A DNA stretch of 64,000 nucleotides from NCBI GenBank assembly GCA_902728285.1, contig CACVBU010000918.1:143086-207085 (forward strand). The letters are read 5' to 3'. Shown here piece by piece: positions 1 through 14,400 of this stretch. Numbering within the stretch: the first letter of the stretch is position 1; each line of letters starts with the position of its first letter. Both the position numbers and the translations under genes were made by a program. The DNA comes from Clytia hemisphaerica. Lineage: Eukaryota > Cnidaria > Hydrozoa > Leptothecata > Clytiidae. Under the pieces are notes generated by a model that searched no databases, had not been told where the DNA came from, and worked only from the letters and a program-made list of their open reading frames with translations.

Positions 1-460
1 TGTGCAGCTTCAAGTTGAACTCTCTTTTCTTTACTGTAACTTGATTTCTTATTCTGTTTATTTTTCTTAACAATTTCTTGTTTTTCGGACCATTTCCAGC
101 CTCAAGTTCCTTATAAACGACGTGGGAAAAATCGGGCGGCAAATGTAGTACCCCCCCCCCAGCCCTCATGGGAAACTGTATAATGTCTCAAGAAAATCGC
201 TTTTAATTAGTGTATACGTTCTTTTATTCGAAAATAGTGATGGGTTGACCAAGACCGGGAAAAAATGCCGATTTTGACGCCCCCTTCCCCGTAGACTCTC
301 GCTTATTCAAACTTATTTCATGCGAATCTTTCTACACTATTCATATTTTAGTTATATAAGTCCTACCATTTTTACAATAGGCTTTGGAAATTTTTCACAA
401 CTTTACATCATACGAGGTTTTCTTAATGCTTCTCATTTGAAGATCAGTGCTATAGAATCT

Positions 461-702
461 ATAGTTTTTTTTATAAGAACAAACTATATAAGAACATAAG
501 GCTTCGATGACCAAAATGTTAAGAACAAGTTAAGAACATTTTAAGGCTTCCCGGGCTTTAAAACACCCAATTTCTCAGGAAAATGGACAAAAACACTCAT
601 AAATGGCGAAAATAAGAACATGTTAAGAACATTTTTAGGCTTAAAATTTAAAAAGTTAAGAAAAGGTTCAAATTTTGGATGCTCTTATAAAAAAAACGTG
701 TA
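461..702 (+). mobile_element. MITE family A, copy 1
   Basis: Copy of about 240 bp. The right end reads CTCTTATAAAAAAAACGTGT, and the left end holds the inverted counterpart (TTTTTTATAAGAAC), slightly decayed. The interior has repeated TAAGAACA and AAGGCTT words. There is no coding capacity. The same family recurs at 1144, 2988, 3408, 6340, 9282 and 24804. Confidence 0.75.
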
Positions 703-1143
703 GAGTATATAGATTTTTTAATTTTTGCAGTCTACTTAAAAAAAAAGGGAATGGCACATATCAACTAAACTCTTCTAGTACTTTCCTACAGAAATTCCTG
801 ACGACATGCTTTCGTGTGATTAAATCTTTGAAAAAGATTATCAAAAATGCTTTCTAAAAGAGAGACAGATTGTTGTAGCAATTTTTATAATCTTTGAACT
901 GATTAAAGTTTGTCTTTTTTATGGTTATAAGAACAATTATAGGTAAAAAGTTTGTCGAAAGATTTTAGAAGAATGCAATCTTTTAGCTCTTAGGTTTTAA
1001 AATTTTGCAAAGAATTAGCTAAATTTGGTCCAAAACCAGATTTACTAGCGCTAAATTTTAAAAGGTATACTTGAGTTGTTATGGATTTTGGAATTATTTC
1101 ATTTTGATTTTAAGATAAACTTTCAGGTATTTTATTCCACGCT

Positions 1144-1380
1144 GCACGGTTTTTTTAAAAAGAACATCAAAAATTTTTAAAGCCTTCAGATATTCTTAAC
1201 GTTATGAGTTTTAAGCCTTAAAAATGTTTTTAACGTGTTCTTATTTTCACCAATTTGTGAGTATTTTTGTCCATTTTTATAAGAAATCAGGTGTTTCAGA
1301 GTCTACAAAATCTTGTTCTTAAAATTTTGGCCATCAAAGACTTATGTTCTTACATTGTTTGTTCTTATAAAAAACGTGTA
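1144..1380 (-). mobile_element. MITE family A, copy 2
   Basis: Same element as 461-702 in the opposite orientation. It begins CACGGTTTTTTTAAAAAGAAC and ends GTTCTTATAAAAAACGTGTA. The interior words (CTTAAAAATG, TTCTTATTTTCACCA, TGTCCATTTTTATAAG) match the reverse complement of copy 1. Confidence 0.75.
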
Positions 1381-2987
1381 AATTGTTCACATATTCTTCC
1401 ATGAAAAAATATTTGTGGCCCAGTTTATAGGAACATTGAAGCTGAAATTTGTCGAAAAATTAAGAACATCGTAAGAACATGGCCTCAGTTTGGAAAAAAA
1501 ATGACAAGAAACTACAATTTTTTCCTCTTTTCAAACAGTTTTAACCGAACTTAGGCAAATTTTAGATGTTCTAATAAAAAGAAAACCTGTACATGTTTTT
1601 ATGTTACATAAAAATCTGGACATGCAATATTTCTGATTCGTGCGTAGGCTATATAATATGAGAAATCTCTTCAAAAATATCACTTGAAATGGTTCTTCGT
1701 AGGATATTGATAAATAATTTAAAAATATTTTCTAACAACTTATTAAACTTAATAATAAATCATATTTTTATGAATATATTGGTTATTTTTGAAATAATCT
1801 TTTGGTTGGCTTGTTTGTTTCTACTTACTACTTGTCCAATCTCTGTTTTAAATTGCTTTAATTCTTTTTGCAGGTGATATTTTTTTTTGATAATTTTGGA
1901 GCTTGTTTCTTTTGATATTTTCTTATGTTTCAATCTATTCTTTTGGCAATTAATTTTTTCAAATGTTACCCCCTCTTTTCAGGTTAAGTGTTTTTTCATT
2001 ACTTTTTTTACAACTTTTTTTTATCACTTTGTCGATATCTATGTTGATGTTTTCATTTATTTCAAACTTTTCACAGTCTGATTGCTATATTTATGAGACT
2101 CGGACTTGTTTAAGTAGGGTATGTACATTATGCACGAAGTATTTTTTTCACTCAATATTACATAATCAGGAACCTTTAACATCTTAGAAGGGCGACTTTG
2201 AAAAAGTACGGCAAGATTGTACAAAAAGAAAGCCCTTAGGGGATTGATATAAGGATCGCAGCCAGGTTCTATTCTTTTCATATCAATTTTCTCATGAGAA
2301 TAGTGAATTTTAATGGACGTTTTCGAATCTCAAGATGACTTGAAAATTCTTTTTTGACGTCGTCATTAGGAAGAAGACGGTAAAGGAAGAGTACAATAGT
2401 TTTAAATGATACGAATCCCTAGAAAATCATAACGTCGTTTTGTACAAGATATCTTGACTAAACTCAAACTTGTGATATTAAATATATGTAAAATCGAATA
2501 AAATTTGCCATTTGATTTTAAGATTTACTTCCCTTCCTCATTCAAGTCACCGTCCTAGATGCTAAAGTTCCCTAATCAGGGACGGAGCTCGTGTATCTTC
2601 AGTCGCCATGCTGTCCTTGAATGTGCTTTACAAGAAATCGCTTTTGTAGAATAAATAAGATAGTTTATGTTGTTTAAAAGGCTTTAAATATAGAGGCAAA
2701 ATTTGATTAACATTTCTTCAAAATTCTGAGATATAACTTAAAAAATTGGTCGGTATTACTTTTGATGACCTGTGCAAGACTTAGCAGCACTTAAGGTTTT
2801 TGTCGAGTACATCTCTAAGTCGGGTCGGGTAACCTTTCTCACTATAATGTGAAATTCGAGTTACAATCAACGGAGCTTTTTGTTATATTTACGTTAGTCA
2901 TTAGTGTATGCCTAAGTTTTTCTAAAATGTCCCTCTAGTGAGAGTCCTGAGTTACAAAGTTAAGTAGAATTTTCAGGGTATGAAGTT

Positions 2988-3252
2988 GGTAAGAACATAA
3001 GGCTTCGAGTCCAACTACTACAGAATAATCTAAGAACAGTAATAAAACATATATAAGTTTCTTGGAACAGTAAAAGGCTTTGCGGGCTGTAAAACATGCG
3101 ATTTTCTTTGAGAATTACACTCAAATACTCACAAGATGCTGACAATAATAACGGCCAGTAACATCTTTAGAGCACTTTTGGGTTTGACACCCAAAACGCT
3201 AAGCACAGCCGAAGGCTTCAAAAAATGTTAACGTTCTTACAAAAAACGTGCA
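2988..3252 (+). mobile_element. MITE family A, copy 3 (decayed)
   Basis: It starts TAAGAACATAAGGCTTCGAG and ends GTTCTTACAAAAAACGTGCA. Internal GGGCTGTAAAACA and AATACTCACAA words match copy 1. More diverged than copies 1 and 2. Confidence 0.6.
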
Positions 3253-3407
3253 TTTCCGAGTAGAGACATCAACCTCTGACGGCTGTTAAAGTTCGATGGT
3301 AGATTTCAGATTTATGAGTTGAAGTAAGGCAAGAATCAATATCACTAGGAGAATTTCCAACCAAGTTAAACAAGATATGCCTTCTGATACAGGGACGTAT
3401 TTGAAAA

Positions 3408-3560
3408 GAAACTTTTAACATGTTCTTATTTTCAAAATTTTATAAGTGTTTTTGTCAAGAAAAGCCCACAAAGCCTTAACATGTTCTAATTTGTTCTTGA
3501 TATTTCGGCCATCGAAGCCTTATATTCTCATAAAGTATGTTCTTATAAAAAGCATGTACA
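3408..3560 (-). mobile_element. MITE family A, copy 4 (partial)
   Basis: Only the half ending GTTCTTATAAAAAGCATGTA remains, with TTCTTATTTTCAAAATTT, TTCGGCCATCGAAGCC and similar family words before it. The other end is missing. Confidence 0.6.
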
Positions 3561-3644
3561 GGAGTGGGGATATGGGGATTAAAAGTGTCTCTATCTATCT
3601 TATCCAGTTTAGCTTAAGATTTTAGTGTTTAGCGATCGGTTACT

Positions 3645-4028
3645 ACTTTAGGCGTACAAACTTTCGCGATGACGAAAAATCGCGAAATTCACGACATTTA
3701 CTTTCGCTAATTTAGCAGAAAAATATTTTTCGTGAGCATAAACTTTCGCGAATCAAGACGCAAAATTGAGAATTTTCACATGAAAAATAGCTTAGAGGAA
3801 CAAATACTTCTTGGATTGGCTTGAAACATTTGTCCTTTGACTTGTTAGTCTTTTAGCAGGCTAAAAAGTGCCATAAAAGTTACATTTTTTTCAAAGTTTG
3901 AAGTTTTACAGATTTTCTATTTTGTCAAGAATCTTTGCGAGCATAAACTTTCGCGAATGGCCCTTCCTAGAATGTAAAGACATTTACATTCGAAAGTTTC
4001 TGATCGCGAAAGTCTATACGCCTAAAGT
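3645..4028. mobile_element. Inverted-repeat element with ACTTTCGCGA ends
   Basis: About 384 bp. The left end reads ACTTTAGGCGTACAAACTTT and the right end reads AGTCTATACGCCTAAAGT, which are inverted. The word ACTTTCGCGA also recurs internally (for example GAGCATAAACTTTCGCGAAT). It has no ORF, so it is a non-autonomous DNA element. Confidence 0.7.
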
Positions 4029-4764
4029 TTAAAAAACTAGAGCTTTAGTTTTTATAATATCTTTAGAGATTGACGTCATTTTATCATGATGATTTGATAA
4101 TAAGTTCCTGCTTTCCTCCTCAGCTACTTAGCAATTAAATGTAGTCAGCTATTGAAAATATTCTATTAATCTCTTTCAATACCAACCTACCTCATGTGGG
4201 ATAAGTTTTATTCTATCTAACCGTCGATCAAAATTTTATCACGATAAAATCCTACGATCTTGTTTTTATGCACGCTATTTTCTTGTTATCAAACTGAGCA
4301 TATTATATTCAATAAAGTAAGATGATAAGATTTAATGCTTAACTTTTATAACATCACTTTTACTCATTTAACATATATTAAAGGAGATTGTATAACCGCA
4401 AAGTTTTTAGTTTTCACTCAAGCCTTTAATACACCTTTTCGACCGTAGCTGCCAATTGCCGCGCGGTCATTTTGTTGTCCGTTTTATCACCCTAAACCGC
4501 CCCAGTTTTTTTTTCGCACCTAAAAACAATAGAAAAAGTGTAAAAAATGGATTGGGTCGAGTTTAGGGTGGTAGATTAAATAAAAAAATCGCTCCTGACC
4601 GCACGATTACGGTATTATTGTTGTTGCATGGACGGGTTGTTTTTATTGAGTTTGAGATGTCAAAACTGAGATTGTAATTTGGAAATTTGACTGACAAATT
4701 GTGTATTTTTCTATTCTTCTTTTTTTTCGTAGAAGTTTTAAAAATGAGACTACATTGTTAAACT

Positions 4765-5476
4765 ATGTTTTTGACGACAATATTACTGTGTTTGGCTTTG
4801 ACCACCTTTATGGCAGCTGTCAATGCTGGTAAGTTATTACTTTAGCGACCATGCTGTTTTTTTTCTAAGTTTACTAAAAAAAATTTGAAAGGTCCAACAT
4901 TAAACAATTATTAAAGTATTGCAAGCTTGTTTACTTCCGTTACCTAGGGTTAAACCCCTGGCTGGGCCCTGCCAAAGAATTTTTACTTTGTACTTAGGGT
5001 AGATAGCTAAAGAAAGGTAGACGATGCTATAGTCCGTTAGAGGGATGTTAAACACGGGAAAATATATATGCGCGGAGTTTACAGCCGTAGAGCGTTTCAC
5101 GTAAAAAAGCGGTGGGAGTTTGGAATATACACTATAAATGCCTCCGCCACTGATTTCTTCACCTCGGGTTAACCTCTGTTTTTTGAATTCATCCCTTCTC
5201 ATAAATTATTCCCTTGTGTAGACGTTAGGATCGTCTAGAGAAAAGGGAGCCATTGGGTCACCCTCGACTGCGGCCCCTAATGATGTTAAAGAATATACGG
5301 TACATGATTTTTTTCTTGAATTAAAGATCAGGGCAAAGACAACAACGATCTAGCAGATCAAGTTTGCAAAGCACAATGCATTCATTTGAAGCAGAACTGT
5401 GGTCAATTGCTTGGATGTGGTGATGCCAAATTCGACGTTTCAAAACATTGCCCGGAAACTTGTGCTACTTCTTCAG
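4765..5476 (+). CDS. Receptor exons 1-2: signal peptide and six-cysteine module
   Basis: Exon 1 (4765-4828) encodes residues 1-21, a typical signal peptide: short N-region, Leu-rich core, and a VNA end suited to signal peptidase. Exon 2 (5327-5476) encodes residues 22-71 with six cysteines, ending CPETCA. The spacing and the final CPxTC resemble a ShKT-type module, but I cannot confirm the fold. Both exons end in phase 1. Confidence 0.8.
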
Positions 5477-8400
5477 GTAGAATTTTAATGATTTCACATT
5501 ACTTTATAATATCATATTCGTGCAGTGATCTCTAGCTTAGGTTTGGGCCTATTCACACTATGACAAGGTGTATGTCTGTCTGTCTGTCTGTCTGTCTTAC
5601 GATATTACTGTGTGATTATTAAATTTTTCTGAAATTCTTCGAATATCATCTCAGGGCAGTCAAGAAAATTCACCATTCTTTATACATGGTTTTTTAATAC
5701 TTTTGGTGAGGGTAAAATATTTTTAAGAATTTAACAAAATTTGGTTTTTTTTACAATTATTGAAAACTTTTATAATAAAATTATAAATTTACAGATAGTC
5801 CAACTCAGTTACCAGCCACAACTCTCTCTACACCGGCCAGTTGTACTCCACCGTGTCTCTATATCACTAACATCACAAGCGTACTACGTCTCCGGTTAAA
5901 CAGTACGACCGGTAAACGGTACAGCGAATCAGCACAAGCCGAAACGTTATTCCAATCCAGCGGACATATCCGTTCTCTAGAAATCGACTCGCATAACAAG
6001 AAAGTCTTTTGGGGTGATTTCCGTTATCATACTATCAATTGCAGTGATCTGGATGGTGGAAACCGTAAATCGGTATTGACATATGCTATCGGATACGCCC
6101 AAGGTATTTCGGCAGATTGGACTTCCAATAATGTTTATTGGACGGACAGTTTAATGCACTTGGTCGAAGTGGCGGACTATGAAGGCAAACATAGAAAAGT
6201 TTTATTCGCTTTGGACAAAGAATCAGAACCGCGTGGCATTCTGGCTAACCCGAAATCAAGGTATACTTTTAATCTTTTGCAGTATCCGTTGCTTCTTAAT
6301 TCTATAACTAATGTGAAATCTAATACTACAAGTCTACTAGATGTTTTTTATAAGAACAAACTATTTAAAAACTAGGCTTCGATGGCCAAATTATCAAGAA
6401 CAACTCAAGAACATTTTAAGGCTCCATCTGATTTTTTAGGGAATGGACATAAATACTCGTACAAAATGGCAAAAATAAGAACATGTTAGGAACATTCTTA
6501 AGGCTTAAAACTCAAAAATCAAAATGTTAAGAAAATCGAAAGACTTCAACAATTTTGGGTGCTCTTATAAAAAAACGTAAACATACTTGATTAAGTTGTC
6601 TCTGAATCTGAAACCTCTGAGTATATATTTATGCTTCGATTTATGGAGATTTAAATAACTTTTTTTGAAGATTCTCTCGATATGAAATTAATCAGTGGAA
6701 GTAGACAATCTTGTTTGTAGCTGATTATTTCAGCTAGACTAATAAACATTAAATATATTTCATAGATAAATTCATGGAATTGGGTAGTTGTTATTCGAGC
6801 TAGACAACTACATGGTAGAAACACGAAATTAAGGTTGCAAAATGATGTTTATTTGAGATCGGTTTGTCTCGATTATAGTAATCGATGATTTGTCTTTTCT
6901 CTTACAGACATCTTTTTTGGACTGATTGGGGTAAAGAGCCGAAAATTGAAAGAAGCACATTGCACGGTACCGATCGAGTTGCCATAGTTACCAAAAATCT
7001 AACATGGCCCAACGATCTGGCTATAGATCATACGTCAGAACGTCTCTACTGGGTAGATGCGAAATATGACTATTTGTACTCAGTTGATTATGATGGTAAA
7101 AACATGAAGCTTCACTATGAGCTCATGTTTAATCAAGGCATTGTACATCCTTATAGTCTCGCTTATTCAACAAAAAATCATGCGATTTATTTGTCTGATT
7201 GGCAAACTGATCGAGTTTACGTAGACACCCTTATGGATGGACATAATGTGACGTCAGTATTTCAGAATCGAGGCAAACAAAAGAATATTGGTCAAATCCG
7301 ATTACATGAGGATTACACTGACGCTGGAAGTATGAAGTTTTCTTATTTTAAAAATTTCTTCCCCAGGAAAATGACCTACAATATCAGCCCCACTCGGAAA
7401 TTGAATCTAGTTTTACCCCTATTTCAAATTCAATGGAAGATAATTTTACTCTAAAACCATCATTTTGAATTAGAAACATAATATTTATGCCCATTGGGAT
7501 TTCGATAGTAATTTTCATTCCCACTGTGGGATAGAGTCCCACCTGGGCTGTGAGACAGTGGTGTAGATGTCTGCTAAGAATGATATTTTCATTTCAGTAA
7601 CCAAACCATGTGCAACGAATCGATGCTCGCATATGTGTTTCAATGCTGGTCAAACATACAAATGTGGATGTCCTACTGGTCAGTATGAAAAAATGATCTG
7701 TTCTAATTATTTAAGAATTTTCAAACTGTTTTAACCCTTTTGCCAAAAGTGGTGTTTTCTACCACCAAAAAATTAAACCACGCCTGTATCAGTAACCCGG
7801 TCAGATCCGCCCGTTTAACCCAGTCAAAATTAATAGAAATTCTCTCAATTCTCATTTTTCAAAGTAAAAAAAAACCGTTGTGAATAGCACAAGTCAAGGG
7901 ATACATACTGTATTAGGATACTTCTTTAAGTCTAAATCCACTTGGTCATTTTAAGACATCTAAAATCAGTGACACACGGCTTTGAACCTAAACTATTCCA
8001 AACAGTGAAGAAATGTCTTATCACCGTGTCTCAATTTTTCTACTTTCCTTTTTATAGAACCATGTTTATATTTTTCTATGTCTCTCGTTTCGAGTTAACT
8101 AACTCGGTTTTTTCGTACATAAGTTTTCGAGTTAACTATTATTCAAACCCTCACTTATCATAAAATTTTCGTTAACTCGAAGTTGGACGCTCTTCCCTCA
8201 ATGTTTCTCTCTTCTTTAACAGGTTGGGAATTAAGCAGTGATGACGAAGTTTGTGTTGAATCGAAACGTTCTTACGAAATTTATTTTGCGGACAGTTTCG
8301 CTAACACGGTCAATCATTTGGTCAAATATGAAGGACAAGATGGATTCTCCATTAAACCTTTACCAAACATCACACACGAGGGATTGCAAAGTCCTCTTGC

Positions 8401-11400
8401 TTTGGATTTTGATTCGACACCTGATAGTCGATATGTTTATTGGGCTGATCATAAGAAAGAAAAAGTAAGAGAATTTCCTATCTATGTTTTTTTTTGTCAA
8501 GTAAAAAGCTCAGTACGTTAGTCGTTTTATTCATGATCGGGACGGCGACGGCGGCGGCGTATGCGACACTGAGTTTGCAGACTGGCTACCCCTCTGGACG
8601 GATGATTGAAATCGACTTGAGTCGTATCTAATTGACGTAAAAATTTCTAATTATGTCATTGTGGTTTGAGCGTAAGCTCATTATGTTTGATTACTATTTC
8701 TCATCTAATGCATTAAAAGTTACACGCTGCACATTAAAGAATCATTCATTCAAGATTTATTCTCAAGCTTAGATTCTAACTTTCACTTTCACTTCCACAG
8801 GTTTATCGTATGCACGAAAACGGGGGTAAATTCGAAACTTTGATCACCGGTCAAGTAACATACGGTTTAGCTATCGATAAAATCAATAAATTATTGTATT
8901 GGTTTAAAGATAATAAGGATTTGGTAGTTTCATCTGTTACTGGTGAAGACATCAAGACCATGTTTGCTGGTTTACATTCACCAAGAGATATTGCCTTATA
9001 TGAAGAAAAAGGTTAGACAATATTTTTTCGTCAGGATTCTTATGCTATCCCAGTTGACACACAACGTTGTTTCAACATTTATCTAACGTTCACAACGTCC
9101 ATATAACGTTCAACGTTGAAACAACGTTGTGTGCCAGCTGGGATATTATAGTCTTGGGATTGAAACAACACTAGTCTCTTACTTATCCAAGCTGGAACAG
9201 AAAACAGTTAGAAAGTGTTTGGTTCGATATATTGGAAGATTAAGCGGTGAGTTCGTATCGCATTTTGTCATGTCCTCGGTTTACACGCTTTTTTTTATAA
9301 GAGGATCCAAAAGCATTCCGATGTTCTTAACTTTTTGAGTTCCAAGCCTTAAAATGCTCTTAAATGTTCTTAATTCTACCATTTTGGAGTATATCAATTT
9401 ACTTACAATTCCCTATCAAATTGGGTATTTTCGAGTCAATATAGCCTAAAAATGTTTTTAACTTGTTCTTAATATTTTGGTCATCGAAGCCATGTTCTTA
9501 TATACTTTGTTCTTGTACAAAAAACGTGTAGTAGTCCACTGCTAGTTGGTTAGGGTCACCTTGTTGACAACACTATATGCTGATATGTAACCCAAAGAGA
9601 AATTCTTTTTTTCGTAGGACTCATATTTTTCAATGACCATTACGATGGACGTATATACCGTATCAATGCTGACGGTACCGGATTAAAATCATACAAATCA
9701 ACCCGGAAAACCGCCATTACCGGTATAGCTGTTGATAAAATCGAAAATCGATTATATTGGTGTGATAGTGAATCGTATAGCATCCAATCAATCGATATTA
9801 GTTTGGTATCGAGCACACGGAAATTGGTTGTGCAAAAAACGACTTATTTTTACGGACGTTTTTGGTTGGTCACTCAAGATAGTCACGTGGTTGAACCTTT
9901 CGATTTATCTATTTCCGGTGACCAGATGTTTTGGACGGATACCTATAAGAGAGCAATCTTTTCTGCCGATAAACGAAGTGGCGGGCGGATCGACTATGTG
10001 ACAGGTGGTTTGGATCATCCACGTGACTTGCACGTGGTCAAAGATATCGCTGTCAATGGTAAGCCTAACTAAATGAACTGCATTGAAAGTGCAAAAATTG
10101 AAAGTTTGCATCGTGCAGTATAGCACTACCCTACTGAAAATTTATTTTCTCGCATAGAGAATAAATATCAAAGTAAAGAAAATCTAGACTAGATGACTTT
10201 CTCTGTCATCTGTTATAGATTTTGCTGCTGTTTGTATTTTTTGTCAGTGTATTTAATAACAAATTAAAACTGACAGTGTTAGCTTAAAAGCAGTGAGCAT
10301 TCTTACCCTGACTATAAATATTTTCTTCACTTATCATTATAGAAAGTAAAATCATTTACAAAATCAGCCATTTAATGAACATTGGTTCATCGTCCAAAGC
10401 TCGCTGTTTCACTTCTTGCGCTGCTACGACTTTCTTCAAATCGTCCGTTAAGGAGCCTGAAAAATGCCCTGTTGGATATAAACAGACAAACTACGGCGTA
10501 AAATGCGCCGAAGCTACGGATTCATTTGGTGCTAACTTCAAATGCAAATGTAAAGATTGGATGTCATGTGCACAGCGCGGCTTTAGTGACGTTTATGGCT
10601 GCCCGCCACAATATCAGAATCCGGTGATGTTGTTCAAAGTACGAGAGTGCAAACAAAGTAAGTTTATTCGAACTTTTAGTATTCGAATTTTTCTATTTTA
10701 TTCGAATCTCTCTGTAACTCGACCAAATGAAATTTCCCGTTCAAATCAGCAAGAGTCGACTGTATTGCGATTATTACACTAAGTTTTTTCCCAAAGAAAC
10801 ACCGGAAAACAGAAAAGCAACACTGGCTTTTATCTATCATTAGGTCATAATATAATGTGTATACAATATAGCGTAGTCAAGAAAAACACATCATCTTTCT
10901 ATGAATATTTCGACCAACTGGCCTTTTTCAACATCAAAAAATAAAAGGCCAGTTGGCCGAAATATTCATAGAAAGACGATGTGTTTTTCTTGACTACGCT
11001 ATAATTACATTATATATCAAGAATAAACTTGAAAAAATAAATTTAAGGTGAATTTATTTTTTAAATCTATAAGATTCTATCTCCCTCGGACCTCAATCGA
11101 CCTACGGAATAAGCTTCACATATGGGCTTTACACCCCTAGCTAGGGCAAAAAAACGTCGCTTGCCGATTACACCCCTTTAGTTATCATTCAATTCTTTTA
11201 TTAAAATTCAAGTCTTCAAGTCTTTTTCGTAAATCCTCAGCTGTCAAACCAGGATATTGCCCATATGATGAGAAATGTGTCAAAATGCTAGCCTCGGCTG
11301 CATGCAAGAATGACGACGATTGTGCAGGAGAAAACAAATGTTGTTTGACCACGTGTGGAAGTCCAATTTGTCAAAAACCTCTTCAGAAAAGTGGTAAGTA

Positions 11401-14400
11401 GAAAAAACTATGGGAGGGAAGAGATCATGAAAGGTTTTAGGTGCAGATTGGTTAGATTATATTAGCCTAGAAATCTAAGCCAGATTGATTCAGTCACTCG
11501 GTAAAATCTGATGGTAATTTGTGACTGAGCATCAGTTTTTCAAGGCAAAATTCCGTACATCGTAAAAATCGTTAAAGCACCGATAACGCTATATTGCCGA
11601 CATCTGTATCTTGGCCTTGTAAAAACTGGCTTGGTTAATCAGGCTAAGATTATATCTAATTTATCTGTTTATCATTACATTGGTTCTCTATAAGGCCTGG
11701 GTCCTTATATTATAAAGATTCAAAGTGTTTCACGGGAATAACCCGTTAACAAACTTCCTACCAAGTTCGTTACCTATCAGTAGAGAACACTTTTGTATAC
11801 GATAAGAGATCAAGACTAGTAAACAACATCGTTGCTCACCACATATGTAATTGTTTATTCTAAACCATTCTCCACTGCCAGTTTATTTTTTTATAAGGAC
11901 GTGTTCGTGTTCTGTGCCCTAGAAAAAGGCGTCAATATAGAACTAGTCCTTGAATTTTTGGACCTACCCCGGTGGGGTTGAGGTCCTATAAATTAACCCA
12001 TGTTCGTTCGTTAGTTAGTGTGTTAGTTACCAGCTTTTCTCGAGATTGGCTCATTAGTTTTTTTTTAATTTTTGGCACAAAGGTGCATGACCATAAACCC
12101 TCGAATGTGACGGAGCCCGATTTTCGAAAAAAAAAATTGGGGGGCAAATTTGGGCCAAAAAACGGCTTAAAAACGGGTTTTTTGGACTTTGTGAAAAATT
12201 GGATCATTAATTTTTTCTGATTTTTAGCATGAAAGTAGGGTACAATCATAGTTAAAGGATGGCTCAGGAGATTTTAGGAAAAAAATTTTTTGGCTCAAAA
12301 ATCGCATTTTTATCTATAAGAACCACTTTTAATAAGAATACATCAATGTTCTTAGCCATATTATTATTATTATTATTATTATTAGTTTTTTCACGATGAA
12401 AATGTCACGGTGGAGGGTAATTATTTGAGTTTTCTGTAAACACTTATTATTTTTTTGGCTGAAAAACGAATCTTTATCTATAAGAATCACTATTTATGAG
12501 CATACAGTAGATCAATGTTATTAGCTAAATTGTTTTTTTATTATTATTTTTCTAACAGAAGAAAATATCACGGTAGAGTGCGACGGTTTGAGTTTTCTGG
12601 AAACCTTATTTATTAAGCTGTGCATTTTTCTGATAGTTGTTTTTATAAAGAAAAGCGCTTAATAGCTTTTTTATTTCTTTTTCAAAAATCTTTTTCAATA
12701 GTGTTGATAGTTTCTCTCAATAGATATGCTTTCATTTTCTTTATTTTTTTGTATTTTGACCAGTTATGTCTTATGTGTTTCATTGTTTCAATGTTCACTG
12801 ATTAGTTTGATAACCAGGTAGGTCCATAAAAGTATCGCTTGTTGTTTTTAAGAAACGATTTTTCAATTTTTCAGACCACGCATGTACAGTACGAAATGGA
12901 GGATGCAGCCATCATTGTGTAGTGGGACCTTCCAATGGACAACCTAAATGTTTGTGTCCGGACAAAATGTATTTGGAAGCGGACGGAAAAACATGTACAG
13001 ATGAGAGACCAGTAGAGTGTAAGTTGTTTGGTTCTCCTGTCCGCTCGTTCGCTTTCCTGTTCGTTTGCTTGCCTGTTCGTTTGCTTGCCCGCTCGTTCGC
13101 TTGCCCGTTCGTTTGCTTATCTGTTCGTTCGCTTGCCTGTCTGTTCGCTTGCCGTTTCTTTCGCCTGCCCGTTCGGTTGCGTGTTTTTTCGTTTGCTCGC
13201 CTGTTCTTTTGCTTATCTGTTCGATCGCTTGCCTGCTTGTTCGCTTGCCTGTTCTTTCGCCTGCCCGTTCGGTTGCATACCCGTTTGTTTGTTTGCCTGT
13301 TCGTTCGCCAGTCCTTTCTTACTCTTGTCCATTCCTTCGTTCGGAAATTCTTCTACTAAAGTTTTATGGAGCTAATACCTTTTCACAAATAACGGTGATA
13401 CCATGGTGATTGTGTCCCTTGAGACATTAAATGATTCTTTTATGAATAGGAAATAGTTTTAATAAAATCCGCTCGGAGTTAATCACCATGAAAATAATTT
13501 CGAAACGAGGCAAGTGATGTTCGTGACGTAATTTATGAAAAGGTCTATAAGTAAACATGAGATTGATGCGAGTTTGTACAGTAATACAAAAGGCCAGTTA
13601 TGTATGGGAGCTAACCACTTCATTGATTACTTACTTTTGGTTGTCCTTGATAGTCTGGGTTAACTCTTACAGGGTGAAGTAATACCAGGGGTTAAAGTTT
13701 TATCGTGATTGGTTAAGGTGTTTATCAAGTACATTCTTAAAAATTATTTACTGGAAATTTGTATTTTGTATACTTTTTCATTCAGATGTTTGTCCAGCCA
13801 ACAATGAAGTGGGTGCTTGCATATACGACCCGTTGAAGAACTGTCTGGACAACAAAGAATGCAATGATGGGAAAATGTGTTGCAGTCGTGGTTGTGGTAG
13901 CGAGTGTGTTCAATCAAGTAAGTTTTTTGTGATGGAAAAGAGGTTTTTCATGTTATGTAACTTATGTCATTAGGAAGCGAACGTTCGATTTGCGTAAGGT
14001 ATCGCCTTTACAGATTCGAACGTTTTTTGCTTCCATAATGGCGGAAATTACGTAACTTGACAAAACATGGAAAACTTCTATAGATTGATATATTAAGTAG
14101 ACTACCAAATAGTCTATTTTAAACGAGGAGAAGAGTTTTGGAAGGACAACTCTTTTGAGTCTTTTGGATTTTTCCCAAAGTGTTAGCTTTGGACTATTTT
14201 GTCGATTTTCCGACCGCTTATTGAGGTACGCTTTCCAGTTATCACCGAAATTCCAGAAACTTACCGGCTTTTCATCTTTTAGATTAGCGAACAATCTCAT
14301 TGACCAGTATTTCCCAGGCTTTCTTGAATGCCCCCTGTTGGCATAAAGTTTATCTAGAATAGCGCAATTTTATCACCATCGTATTGGAATATTGTTAAAA

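Larger units (their letters stand above)
1..4764. other. Intergenic region upstream of the receptor gene, rich in MITEs
   Basis: I see no convincing coding exon here. The short open frames are AT-rich and carry no recognisable domain. The stretch holds four copies of one MITE family (461-702, 1144-1380, 2988-3252, 3408-3560) and one inverted-repeat element (3645-4028), listed separately. A C-run lies near 151-161. The promoter of the receptor gene should lie just before 4765, but I could not pick out a clear core promoter. Confidence 0.6.

Noticed and set aside
13028-13409. Three overlapping open frames of 114-145 codons rich in Cys, Leu and Phe
   Set aside because: They run through a 16-bp minisatellite in intron 11 whose unit has no stop in any forward frame. 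The composition simply repeats with the DNA period.
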